NCBI GenBank assembly: GCA_944384125.1
Contig: CALWSF010000020.1
Span: 1-63,463 of the forward strand
Direction: 5' to 3'
Length of the DNA: 63,463 bases
DNA from: an uncultured Lachnospiraceae bacterium
GTDB taxonomy: Bacteria > Bacillota > Clostridia > Lachnospirales > Lachnospiraceae
Made by a program: the position numbers and the translations under genes
Part shown: positions 1 through 8,816 of the stretch, piece after piece
How the letters are laid out: each line of letters begins with the position of its first letter
Position numbering within the stretch: position 1 is the stretch's first letter
The notes under the pieces: model-generated
What the model was told of the DNA's origin: nothing
The model's input: only the letters and a program-made list of their open reading frames with translations
The model's database searches: none

Positions 1-2
1 TA

Positions 3-2519
3 AAGGCAGAAAACGGATATTTGCGGAAGAACCCCAATCTCCGGAATTGGGGTGTAAAACCGCCCGGAATACTCAAAAATCTGTACAATTATGTGATGAC
101 TGTTCAGAAAACGTACAAAATCAAATATTTCGATATGTCACTCATTACGAATATATATGTTGATTTATCTGTTACGGCAACTTTTTTACCAATACTGACA
201 GGCGGTACACTGGAAATAGTGGATAAAGACTGGTGGAACGGATTAAAGTACATTGCGGATAAATCAGACAGCGTATATAAATTAACACCAACGCATGTGG
301 ATATGATGATTGAAATGAACCTGGAGCTGCCTCAGGACTCCACATTTATTCTTGGCGGCGAAGCGATAAAACCGGAGCATATCGAATATATATGCCGGAA
401 AGGACAGCTGATAAATGAATACGGGCCTACAGAAACAACTGTTGGTTGCTGCATTAAAACATATGAAAGAAAAACGGAAAATTATGATATTACTATCGGC
501 TCTCCCATTGCCAACACTCAGCTCTACATACTCAACGGGAGAAATGAGCCCCTCCCCATCGGTGTGGCGGGCGAATTATGCATAGCAGGATCCGGAGTAG
601 GAAATGGTTATCTAAATCTCCCCGAACTTACTGCAGAAAAATTTATATCCAACCCATTTGCAACAGAAGAAAACCATCATGGAAAAATAATATACCGTAC
701 CGGAGATCTGGCAAGATGGAAAACAAATGGAGAAATTGAATATCTTGGAAGAATTGATACTCAGGTAAAAATAAGAGGGCTGCGAATTGAGCTGGGCGAA
801 ATTGAAAGTGTTATGAGCAGCTTTACCGGCATAGGTCTCACAGCCGCAGCAGACAAAAAAGATGAAAACAACCGCCAGTATATTGTAGGATATTATACAT
901 CAGAGAGAAAGATAGACGAAAAAGAACTGCGGCAGCATCTTTTGTCAAAACTTCCGCAATACATGATTCCCAATTATTTTATGAGACTGGATGAAATGCC
1001 AATGGCACCCAGCGGTAAGACGGATCGAAACAATTTGCCATTACCCCGTTTCGTCCGGCAGGAGCGTGAATACACGGCCCCAAAAACAAAACAAGAGAAA
1101 AAACTGTGTGTACTTTTGGCATCATTGCTTCATATGGAAAAAGTGGGAGTCGAAGATGATTTCTTTGAATGCGGAGGCGACAGTCTCGCGGCGATTGAAT
1201 ATGTCACAAAGGCACACAGTGTGGGAATTGAATTTTCATTACAGAATGTATTTGATTATCCTACGGTCGGAAAATTGTGCCGTTTCATAAACAGAGGATT
1301 TGAAGAAAAAGTACATTACAAAGCATCGGACTTTGACAGATACAGTGAATTATTAAGCCGAAATATCACAGATGATTCCATTTCCTATAGGAAAAAATCC
1401 CCGGGTAATGTATTACTCACAGGTGCAACAGGCTTTCTTGGCGCTCATGTGCTTGATAAACTGATGCAGGAGGAAAAGAGTAAAATATACTGCCTGATAA
1501 GAGGCAGGAATCAGGATGATATTCAAAACAGGCTGGACGGCATATTAAGGTATTATTTTGGAAATAAATATGAATCTGAAATAAATTACCGGATCATTCC
1601 TGTTGCCGGAGATATTGAACAGGAGGGATTATCTGATGAACTTCCATCAGACGTACAGACAATAATACACGCAGCAGCCAGTGTAAAACATTATGGGGCG
1701 TATGATTATTTTTACCGGATAAATGTACAGGGAACAGGTAATGTTATTGATTATGCCCAAAATATCGGAGCAAAGCTTATTCATATATCAACTCTGAGCG
1801 TTAGTGGAAACAGTTTGACAGATGACTTTCCACCGCATCCTTCTGAGAAAACAAAAATTTTCTGTGAATCTTCATTTTATATTGGACAGGCTCTGGATAA
1901 TGTTTATATTCACAGCAAATTTGAGGCAGAAAAGAAAGTGTATGATGCCATGCTCAGCGGATTGAATGCAATTATAATCAGAATAGGCAATCTGACAAAC
2001 AGAACATCTGATTTTAAATTTCAGCCAAATTTCAGAGAAAACGCATTTCTAACCAGGCTGAAGGCAATTTTGGAATTTGGGTTATTTCCGGACTATCTTA
2101 TGAATCTGCGTATGGAATTTTCGCCGGTTGATAAAACGGCAGAAGGAATTGTAAAAATAACGCAATATGCCGATAAACAGTGTGTATTCCATTTAAACAG
2201 TAATAAGGGGATACTTTTCAAACATTTTCTTGAAACAGTATCCACACTTTATATTCCAGTTGATATTGTGAATGAATCCACATTTATTAATGCACTGCAA
2301 AAAACCATGAGACACAAAGATACTGAATATATTTACGAGGCCTTCCAAAACGATATGGACAAACAGGGACACATTTTATATGACAGCAATATCCATATTA
2401 AAAATGATTTTACTTTATGGTTCCTGAAAAAAACAGGATTTGAGTGGAGTCCGACGGATCCAAAATATATCAAAGGTTATATCAATTATTTCCGCCAAAT
2501 CGGATATTTGAAAGTGTAA
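3..2519 (+). CDS. Nonribosomal peptide synthetase, C-terminal part: adenylation - carrier - thioester reductase (5' end cut by window)
   Basis: The frame is open to the window edge, so the gene starts outside. What remains is most of an adenylation domain: a FDMS (A4) segment, NEYGPTETT (A5), GELCIAG (A6), YRTGDLARW (A7), GRIDTQVKIRG (A8) and PSGKTDR (A10, about 1008-1028). A carrier domain follows with GGDSL, its phosphopantetheine serine at 1182-1184. The last 370 residues are a Lys2/MxaA-type reductase: LLTGATGFLG at 1413-1442 is the NADPH-binding glycine motif, and YIHSK (1905-1919) fits the SDR Tyr-Lys pair. Such terminal domains release the peptide as an aldehyde or alcohol instead of hydrolysing it. 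The Asp of FDMS is the residue that normally holds the amino group of an alpha-amino acid; I cannot deduce the substrate. The gene is visibly richer in A and T than its neighbours, which suggests horizontal acquisition. Domain order is sure; the product is unknown. Confidence 0.93.
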   Translation, partial: KAENGYLRKNPNLRNWGVKPPGILKNLYNYVMTVQKTYKIKYFDMSLITNIYVDLSVTATFLPILTGGTLEIVDKDWWNGLKYIADKSDSVYKLTPTHVDMMIEMNLELPQDSTFILGGEAIKPEHIEYICRKGQLINEYGPTETTVGCCIKTYERKTENYDITIGSPIANTQLYILNGRNEPLPIGVAGELCIAGSGVGNGYLNLPELTAEKFISNPFATEENHHGKIIYRTGDLARWKTNGEIEYLGRIDTQVKIRGLRIELGEIESVMSSFTGIGLTAAADKKDENNRQYIVGYYTSERKIDEKELRQHLLSKLPQYMIPNYFMRLDEMPMAPSGKTDRNNLPLPRFVRQEREYTAPKTKQEKKLCVLLASLLHMEKVGVEDDFFECGGDSLAAIEYVTKAHSVGIEFSLQNVFDYPTVGKLCRFINRGFEEKVHYKASDFDRYSELLSRNITDDSISYRKKSPGNVLLTGATGFLGAHVLDKLMQEEKSKIYCLIRGRNQDDIQNRLDGILRYYFGNKYESEINYRIIPVAGDIEQEGLSDELPSDVQTIIHAAASVKHYGAYDYFYRINVQGTGNVIDYAQNIGAKLIHISTLSVSGNSLTDDFPPHPSEKTKIFCESSFYIGQALDNVYIHSKFEAEKKVYDAMLSGLNAIIIRIGNLTNRTSDFKFQPNFRENAFLTRLKAILEFGLFPDYLMNLRMEFSPVDKTAEGIVKITQYADKQCVFHLNSNKGILFKHFLETVSTLYIPVDIVNESTFINALQKTMRHKDTEYIYEAFQNDMDKQGHILYDSNIHIKNDFTLWFLKKTGFEWSPTDPKYIKGYINYFRQIGYLKV

Positions 2520-2525
2520 TACACA

Positions 2526-2565
2526 AAATCAGTCCACCCTGTCAGCAAACAGGATGGGCTGATTT
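2526..2565. terminator. Hairpin terminator shared by the NRPS and HD-hydrolase genes
   Basis: Arms 2526-2542 and 2549-2565 pair over 17 positions, with one wobble and one mismatch, around a 6-base loop. It begins 7 bases after the NRPS stop codon, and a T-rich stretch follows near 2576-2580. It lies between convergent genes and could serve both directions. Confidence 0.75.
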
Positions 2566-2608
2566 GTTACTAACCTTTTTCTGGAATCAAGCGATTCCCT
2601 CTCTTTTG

Positions 2609-3196
2609 TTATTTGAGTATTTTTCCGGCTTTTATATTGGGCTCTATAAATTTTTCCCGCGAATATTTCCACAGCGTTTCAGAGCCGTCTGCTGTGTTTT
2701 TATTGCGGTTCAGAATCTGATCCAGATGTATCCCCCGCTCTGCCCACGCTTTTCCCTCTGTCGCGGCATTAAGCATGGTAGGCTGAATATTATCCATTGT
2801 ATGGGCGAATCTGGCTTCCGGGGTTATACCGGCCTCAAACTCATCCCAGAGTTCACGAAGCATTTTCCCCTGATCTTCCGGCAAAAGTCCGAAAATTCTG
2901 TCAGCACCAGCCTCTTCCCGCTGATGCTGCGTCTTTTTTCCCTCCTCATCATATGCGTAGGTATCGCCTGCATCGATCTCAACCAGATCGTGGATCAAAA
3001 GCATGGTTACGGTCCGCAGAACATCTATGGGCTCGTTGGCATATTCTGAGAGGAGAATTGTCATAACAGCCATATGCCATGCGTGTTCCGCATCATTTTC
3101 CTTCCGCTTTCCATCGGTCAGATACGTCTGTCGTCCAATAAATTTTTCCCTGTCAATCTCTTTTAAAAAAGCAAATTGCTCTTCCAGTCTTGTCAT
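2609..3196 (-). CDS. HD-domain phosphohydrolase, HDDC2/YfbR-like
   Basis: A 195-residue HD-superfamily protein. The metal-binding pattern is visible as an EHAWHM segment followed by LLIHDLVEIDAGDT, where the HD pair sits in the typical nucleotidase/phosphohydrolase setting. Family members of this size are often 5'-deoxynucleotidases; the substrate here is inferred, not seen. I chose the ATG at 3196 because GGGGAG stands about 7 bases upstream. A longer frame starting at TTG 3220 would swallow that ribosome site. It is likely a single-gene unit lying just downstream of the RND operon, with 27 bases between the second TolC-like stop and this start, so read-through from that operon is possible. 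Confident about the fold, less so about the substrate. Confidence 0.85.
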   Translation of the reverse strand: MTRLEEQFAFLKEIDREKFIGRQTYLTDGKRKENDAEHAWHMAVMTILLSEYANEPIDVLRTVTMLLIHDLVEIDAGDTYAYDEEGKKTQHQREEAGADRIFGLLPEDQGKMLRELWDEFEAGITPEARFAHTMDNIQPTMLNAATEGKAWAERGIHLDQILNRNKNTADGSETLWKYSREKFIEPNIKAGKILK

Positions 3197-3223
3197 ATTT
3201 CTGCTCCCCGTCTTACCCAAAGT

Positions 3224-4435
3224 CTAAACATTCATATATCCTTTCAGAGCCCACTCATAAAGTTCTATCGCCTGCTGAAGGTTCATATTGGCCGTCTCCA
3301 CATTGCTCTGGCTGCCCGCAAAAGCCGCCTGTTCCTGCAGATATTCCATCTGTCCAATCATTCCAAGCTGATATTTTGTTTCAGCCGCTTTCATAGCTGC
3401 CGTCTCTGTGTCGAAGGCTGCCTGAGCAGACTGGAGCGCTGTTCTTTTCTGCAGAACATCATTATAAAGATTGCGGACACCGGCCTTAATGCTCTCTTCC
3501 TGATTCTTTATGGTGCGCTCCATATTCTTTTTATCAGCAGATCCCTCCGCCATATTTTCATATGCACGCCGGTTAGATTTAAGCGAAAGATTCTCGTTTA
3601 AAGCCGTCTGTACATCCACATCCGGATTCATGGCTTCTATCCGCGACAAATCCGCTTCCGGAAGACTTCTGATCTCCGGCTGATCATTATACTGCCATCC
3701 TGTCATCAGACAAAGCTGCTGACGCAGAGACTCCAGGCTGGCCTGAGTCTGTGTATATGTAGATTCAAGAGACTGCAGATTTTTCTGTGCATTCAGAAAA
3801 TCCGCCTGTGTCGCCATCCCAAGCTGCACCTGCCTCTGCGTGGCATCCACACCGGCCCTGGCCACCTCTATGTTTTTTTCAATTGTCCCGATCGTTGCCA
3901 GAACCTGATTATAAGAAGCAAATAATCCCTGTGTCTGAACAATAATCGCATTCTGGCCATTGCGGTAGTCCAGTGTATCCATCTCACTGTCCCTGTATGA
4001 AGCATCTGCACTCTGTTCAGTCTTTAAGGCTGTCTGTTCCATCATAATAGCTGCCGACATGAGGCCTGAGTAAACTGATGCCATCTCGCTGCTGGCCAGC
4101 GCGCCGCTCTCTTCCAGATCGTCTGCCTGCTCTCTCAGATTTTCCGCACTGTCATATGCATCATACGCATTTTCATACTGTTTGTCCCGGACCTCTCTGG
4201 CATCCTCGGTCGACTTTCCATCCCGATAGGAGGCAAGATTGTTCAGATAGCTGGGATTGTATTCCTGCACCAGCATGGCGAGCTCGTCATACTCCATTAC
4301 ATTATCTCTCAATCTGGCCCAGGTTGCCTCGTCATAGGCAAACTCCGGACTGTCTGCCAGCGCTGAAATCGGAGACGCCGCCATAAACGCTGCAGCAGCC
4401 AGTGACAAAACTATCCTTCCCTGTTTTTTCTTCAT
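3224..4435 (-). CDS. TolC-family outer-membrane-efflux-like protein (second copy)
   Basis: 403 residues after choosing the ATG at 4435, which has GGAGG 8 bases upstream and lies 2 bases after the stop of the preceding gene. It opens with a signal peptide (MKKKQGR, a hydrophobic run, then an ALA-D cleavage site). The rest is rich in Ala, Gln, Glu and Ser and predicted helical, in two similar halves. Repeated VQLGMATQADFLNAQ and YQLGMIGQMEYLQEQ blocks fit the coiled-coil hairpins of the outer membrane efflux family (PF02321). A monoderm host has no outer membrane, so the protein probably acts in or across the wall, or as an extracellular extension of the RND pump upstream. It is a diverged paralogue of the preceding gene. 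Family call good, location inferred. Confidence 0.85.
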   Translation of the reverse strand: MKKKQGRIVLSLAAAAFMAASPISALADSPEFAYDEATWARLRDNVMEYDELAMLVQEYNPSYLNNLASYRDGKSTEDAREVRDKQYENAYDAYDSAENLREQADDLEESGALASSEMASVYSGLMSAAIMMEQTALKTEQSADASYRDSEMDTLDYRNGQNAIIVQTQGLFASYNQVLATIGTIEKNIEVARAGVDATQRQVQLGMATQADFLNAQKNLQSLESTYTQTQASLESLRQQLCLMTGWQYNDQPEIRSLPEADLSRIEAMNPDVDVQTALNENLSLKSNRRAYENMAEGSADKKNMERTIKNQEESIKAGVRNLYNDVLQKRTALQSAQAAFDTETAAMKAAETKYQLGMIGQMEYLQEQAAFAGSQSNVETANMNLQQAIELYEWALKGYMNV

Positions 4436-4437
4436 CG

Positions 4438-5661
4438 TCAACCTCCATTCGACACAATCAGGCCTTTTACCGCCCAATCATAATCTTCCATTCCTTTAAA
4501 CAGCTCCATTGATGCACTGTCTTTTGCCGCTCTGGCATTTAAATATGAAACCTGTGCAGTCAGATACTCCGTTTTTCCTATCATCCCAAGCGAATACTGA
4601 CGCTCTGCACCGTCCATCGTCTGCTGTGCAGCTTCAAATGCGCTTACTGCTGCATCATAGGCCTGTTTATCCGCTGTCACTTCTGCGTACAGCTTTTCCA
4701 CCTGCATCTCCACCGTCTGCTCCGTCATGGAAACATTCCGCTTTTTAGATGTCCGGGCCACTGCTCCCACAGCCGAACTGCTTCTTATACTGCGCAAATC
4801 ATAATTCGCACTGACTGCAGCTTTTTTATCCTGCTCCAGATTCATTTGAGCGATCCTTCCCATATCCGGTTCCGGAATCGGAGCAATCTGCACCTGGGAA
4901 TCTGCATCCCATCCCAGAAGAATCAATATGTTCTGTCTCAGATTTTCTATGCCTGCATGTGCCTGCTGCGCACTGTTCTGCGCTTCATAAAGATTTTTCT
5001 GTGCCTCCAGCGCCTCTTCCTGAGAGCTCATTCCCAGCTGGACTTTTCTTTCTGAAGATTCCGCACCGGCTGCCGCCAGTTCCACATTTTTATCAGCCAG
5101 CTCCGCCTGGGACAGCGCGCTCTGATACTGAATCATCATATTCTGAACTGTTTTCGTAAGATTATTTTTCATCTGTCTCAGGCTTACCTGCTGATCTGAT
5201 GGCAGTTCGTCGTTGGTAAGGGACTGTGCTTCCTTCCGGAGAGCCTGTGCCGCATCTTTATAATTTTCATACAGCTCCCGGGTCTCCGCATCCATATCAT
5301 CTGACTTCAGGTCTTTCGCATCCTCCATCAGAGAACTGGCCTCTTTTGCCAGCTCTTTTCCGGCGTCAAGAGACAGGTAATTGCTTGTGTAAAGTGTTTT
5401 TGTCTCTTTGTAACTCGTATTATAATTCTCAATTCGGGCTCCGATTTCACGGTATTCCAGAACACCATCCTCCAGCACCTCTTTGCTGATCTCTTCTTCC
5501 TGCACATCCGTACCGTCGTCAAGAACCGGTCCTGTCCCTCCGTCATCCGCTTCATCATAAGCACCTGTCATCGGTTTCGATGCAGCGTACACATTTGCAG
5601 AAAATGACGATGCCAGAACAGCTGACAATGCAGCTGCCATTACCCACTGCTTACGTCTCAT
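4438..5661 (-). CDS. TolC-family outer-membrane-efflux-like protein (first copy)
   Basis: 407 residues with a signal peptide (MRRKQW, hydrophobic stretch, VYA-AS cleavage), a short acidic linker rich in Asp and Gly, then an alpha-helical body. It carries the paired motifs VQLGMSSQEEALEAQ and YSLGMIGKTEYLTAQ seen in each half of TolC-type proteins. It is followed after 2 bases by its paralogue and lies 95 bases downstream of the RND permease gene, so it belongs to the same operon. Two different TolC-like subunits beside one pump raise the possibility of a mixed oligomer, which is my inference. Start ATG has AGGAGG about 10 bases upstream. Confidence 0.85.
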   Translation of the reverse strand: MRRKQWVMAAALSAVLASSFSANVYAASKPMTGAYDEADDGGTGPVLDDGTDVQEEEISKEVLEDGVLEYREIGARIENYNTSYKETKTLYTSNYLSLDAGKELAKEASSLMEDAKDLKSDDMDAETRELYENYKDAAQALRKEAQSLTNDELPSDQQVSLRQMKNNLTKTVQNMMIQYQSALSQAELADKNVELAAAGAESSERKVQLGMSSQEEALEAQKNLYEAQNSAQQAHAGIENLRQNILILLGWDADSQVQIAPIPEPDMGRIAQMNLEQDKKAAVSANYDLRSIRSSSAVGAVARTSKKRNVSMTEQTVEMQVEKLYAEVTADKQAYDAAVSAFEAAQQTMDGAERQYSLGMIGKTEYLTAQVSYLNARAAKDSASMELFKGMEDYDWAVKGLIVSNGG

Positions 5662-5756
5662 CGATACTAAATAACCTCCTCTCCGAATAATTTCCCTTCC
5701 ATTCCAGAAATGGCCCTTTCTTCCCGGAAAGGACCACTTCTCCTTATCTGCATCTG

Positions 5757-8700
5757 TTAATCAACATCTAATTCTTCTTTTCTCTGCCGGTTCATTAAGG
5801 TATAGTATACCGGAAGCATCAGAAGAGATAATATAGTGGAAGCAATCAGACCTCCCACATTTACAAGAGCCAGACCCTGCATCAGCTCTCCGCTCTCGCC
5901 GTATCCGACTCCCATCGGGATCATGGAAACAACTGTTGTGAGCGTTGTCATAAGTATCGGGCGCAGACGGGTGGCACCGGCTTCAATCAGAGCTGTATCT
6001 CTGTCCATCGTTGCCCGATACTGGTTAGCCGTATCCACATACAAAATACCATTATTTACAACTGTTCCCACCAGCATCAGGAATCCGAGCAGTGACGTCA
6101 TGCTGATGGACGCATCCGCCAGAAACAGAAGCCCGAAGGATCCAATCAGACTGAACGGGATCGTAGTCATAACCATGATTGAAAATTTGGGAGATTCAAA
6201 CTGAGCTGCCATGACAACAAAAATAAGGAAAATCGCCATCATTATCGCCTGGAACAGAGCAGCAAACTCCTCCATCATTGCCTCGTCTACCTGATTCTGC
6301 GCTCTCGTTATGGTCTCAGAAAGATTTGGCACTACTGTTTCATCGTAAATCTGTTTTTCAAGAGCATCCTGCTCCTCCGCTGATATACCATCCACAAAAT
6401 CTCCGGTAATTGTAACCTGATACTCCTTATCGCTCCGGATAATATTCTGGGGGCTGTCCTTAAAATATATATCTGCAATGTCAGCGAGTGCTACCGAACC
6501 GCCTGACGGTGTGTCCAGAACAATTCCCTTTACCTGATCAATGGTGTCATACTCTCCGTCCGGATACTCAACCATTACACTGATTTCCTGTCCGTCGCTA
6601 TCCAGTGTTGTAGCCTCATTTCCGCTGAGCATCATATTGACCGCTGCTCCCACCTGTGCCGGGGAAAGTCCTTCCGCAGCCGCTTTCAGCGGATCCACAT
6701 CAATCTGTACAACCGGAGCTGAATTTTCCAGAGTAGAATGAATCCTGGTAAGTTCCGGTCTGTCCTTCAGCTCCTGGACAATCCGATCTGATGCGTCCCT
6801 GAGCTCATCATACTGTGTGCTCTGCAGGATATACTCCACACCATCTGTACTGCTTCCCATCATGCTTGTGGAACTCTGAGATTCCAGGGTCACATTGGCA
6901 TTGGGAATAGCTGTCAGAACCGGCGACCAGTCCCTGATAACTTCTTTTGTCGTACGGCTCCTGTCATCCTTCAGATATGCGGTCAGAGATGCCGAACTAC
7001 CCCCGGAAACACTGAGTCCGCTGCTACCGTATGAAAGAATATAGGAATCCAGATCCGGATCCTGTGTTATATAATCCTCCATCTGCACCAGAATTTCATT
7101 AGCCTTCTCAATTCCCAGTCCCGGCCTCAGCTCAGCCGTAATCTGAATGGTGCCTCCATCTGTTGCCGGCATCAGTTCCATCTTAATCTGCGTTGCAAGG
7201 AAGAAAGAAAACAGAAGAAGTCCGATCGAAGTAAACATGACTGTCTTCTTTTTGGGAAGAAGCTTTTTCATGGTCTTTCTGTACCAGTTCTGCAGACCGC
7301 GCACAAATCCTGATAAAGGAGAGGTCTCCCTCTCTCTGGGCTGATACATGGTATAGCAGAGCGGAACAACCGTCATGGCCGAAATCAGTGACGCAATCAT
7401 ACAGAATACAATCGTAAATCCCAGCGGTTTAAACATCTGTCCCGACATTCCGGACAGAAATGCCAGAGGAAGAAATACAACACAGGTTGTGGCCGTTGAA
7501 CCGATGATAGACTGAATTACAATACTGCATCCCTCAAGCGCCGCACTCCGGAATCCCTCAAAGCCTTTTCCTTTCGTAGCTCTGAAGCAGCTCTCAAGAA
7601 CAACGATCGAGTTATCCACCATCATACCGACACCGAGAACCAGACTTCCCAGCGTGATAACATTCAGTGAAAAACCCATCAGCCTTATCATTACAAGGGC
7701 AGCCAGGATTGAAATCGGGATGGATGTTCCGACAATGAGCGATGCCTTTATATCTCCGAAAAACAGGAAAATAATGATCATGGAAATAATAATGGCCATT
7801 ATCATTGTCTGAAGAACGCTGGACAATGAATTATTAATCATGTCACTGTTGTCATCTACTATAACGATTTCCAGGTCAGGATTTGCTTCAGTTAATTTTG
7901 AAATTGTACTGTTTACTGCCTTGGACACCTCGCCAGCCGAGCTCTTCTGCTGTTTTTTCACGCTCAGTGATATGGTATCCCTGCCATTATAACGTCCGAT
8001 TCCGGCAGCATCCTCCAGTGTCGAATAAATATTCGCCACATCCTGCAGATAAATTGTACTGCCATTGGCAACTGTTATGGGAATTCTTTTCAGGCTTTCC
8101 ATATCACTGAAATCAACGCCTGTCGTAACAGACAGATCCTGACTTCCCACCTGCGTACTTCCGGCCGGATAGGCAAGATCCGCTGAGGCAACGGCTGTGG
8201 CAACAGAGCTGATGCTTAAATGATACTGACTCAGTTTTTCCGGAATTACTTCTACCTTTATGTACTCTTCCCGTCCTCCACTGATGTCCACGCTGGCCAC
8301 AGAGGAAATTTTTTCAAGCTCCGGCACAATCTTGGAATCCACATAATTGTACAGATTTTCTGCCTTGTCATTGTTGACCGCCAGTGTCATCGTTGCCTGC
8401 TCATTGATATTAAACTCCATAATGGTCGGTGTCTCCACGTCATCCGGAAGACTTGCCTGCATGGAATCCGTTTTCTTCTTTAAATCTGAATAAGCCTTAT
8501 CCATATCGGTTCCATACTCATACTCAAGAAGAACCATGGACATGTTTTCATTTGAATAACTGGTTACTGATTTAATTGCATTCAGCGTTCCGATCTCATC
8601 TTCAATCGGCTTCGTGACAAGTTCGTCCACATCCTCCGGATTGGCACCCGGATACATGGTAAAGACAACCATCATTGGCATCTCCATCTCAGGTGTCAGC

Positions 8701-8804
8701 TCCAGTTTTGACGAAAAAACAGAAGTTGCGCCAAATACAATCAGGCATAATATTACAAGAATCGTTGTAACAGGGCGTTTCAGGACGCCTTTTGTCAATC
8801 CCAT
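5757..8804 (-). CDS. RND-family efflux transporter permease (AcrB/HAE1-like)
   Basis: 1015 residues, full length for the family. The layout is the usual one: first membrane helix at residues 9-30 (LKRPVTTILVILCLIVFG), a large extracellular loop, helices 2-6 around 330-480, a second large loop, and five or so helices at the end. The proton-relay helix reads GVGMMVDNSIVVLES, equivalent to the Asp-bearing TM4 of HAE1 pumps; the RND core FGDIKASLIVGTSIPIS is also clear. The partners are the adaptor 12 bases upstream and two TolC-like proteins downstream. The substrate is unknown; drugs, detergents or bile acids would be the usual guesses. Expression should follow the TetR regulator at the head of the operon. 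Confidence 0.93.
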   Translation of the reverse strand: MGLTKGVLKRPVTTILVILCLIVFGATSVFSSKLELTPEMEMPMMVVFTMYPGANPEDVDELVTKPIEDEIGTLNAIKSVTSYSNENMSMVLLEYEYGTDMDKAYSDLKKKTDSMQASLPDDVETPTIMEFNINEQATMTLAVNNDKAENLYNYVDSKIVPELEKISSVASVDISGGREEYIKVEVIPEKLSQYHLSISSVATAVASADLAYPAGSTQVGSQDLSVTTGVDFSDMESLKRIPITVANGSTIYLQDVANIYSTLEDAAGIGRYNGRDTISLSVKKQQKSSAGEVSKAVNSTISKLTEANPDLEIVIVDDNSDMINNSLSSVLQTMIMAIIISMIIIFLFFGDIKASLIVGTSIPISILAALVMIRLMGFSLNVITLGSLVLGVGMMVDNSIVVLESCFRATKGKGFEGFRSAALEGCSIVIQSIIGSTATTCVVFLPLAFLSGMSGQMFKPLGFTIVFCMIASLISAMTVVPLCYTMYQPRERETSPLSGFVRGLQNWYRKTMKKLLPKKKTVMFTSIGLLLFSFFLATQIKMELMPATDGGTIQITAELRPGLGIEKANEILVQMEDYITQDPDLDSYILSYGSSGLSVSGGSSASLTAYLKDDRSRTTKEVIRDWSPVLTAIPNANVTLESQSSTSMMGSSTDGVEYILQSTQYDELRDASDRIVQELKDRPELTRIHSTLENSAPVVQIDVDPLKAAAEGLSPAQVGAAVNMMLSGNEATTLDSDGQEISVMVEYPDGEYDTIDQVKGIVLDTPSGGSVALADIADIYFKDSPQNIIRSDKEYQVTITGDFVDGISAEEQDALEKQIYDETVVPNLSETITRAQNQVDEAMMEEFAALFQAIMMAIFLIFVVMAAQFESPKFSIMVMTTIPFSLIGSFGLLFLADASISMTSLLGFLMLVGTVVNNGILYVDTANQYRATMDRDTALIEAGATRLRPILMTTLTTVVSMIPMGVGYGESGELMQGLALVNVGGLIASTILSLLMLPVYYTLMNRQRKEELDVD

Positions 8805-8816
8805 ACTCCGGCCTCC

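Noticed and set aside
991-1290. 99-codon frame inside the NRPS gene
   Set aside because: Same strand, out of frame, in the middle of the adenylation-carrier region; no ribosome site.
2797-3227. Small plus-strand frames opposite the HD hydrolase
   Set aside because: Antisense to a gene with clear metal-binding motifs.
3176-3601. 141-codon plus-strand frame at the end of the TolC-like gene
   Set aside because: Antisense, Cys/His/Leu-rich without motif, overlaps two real genes.
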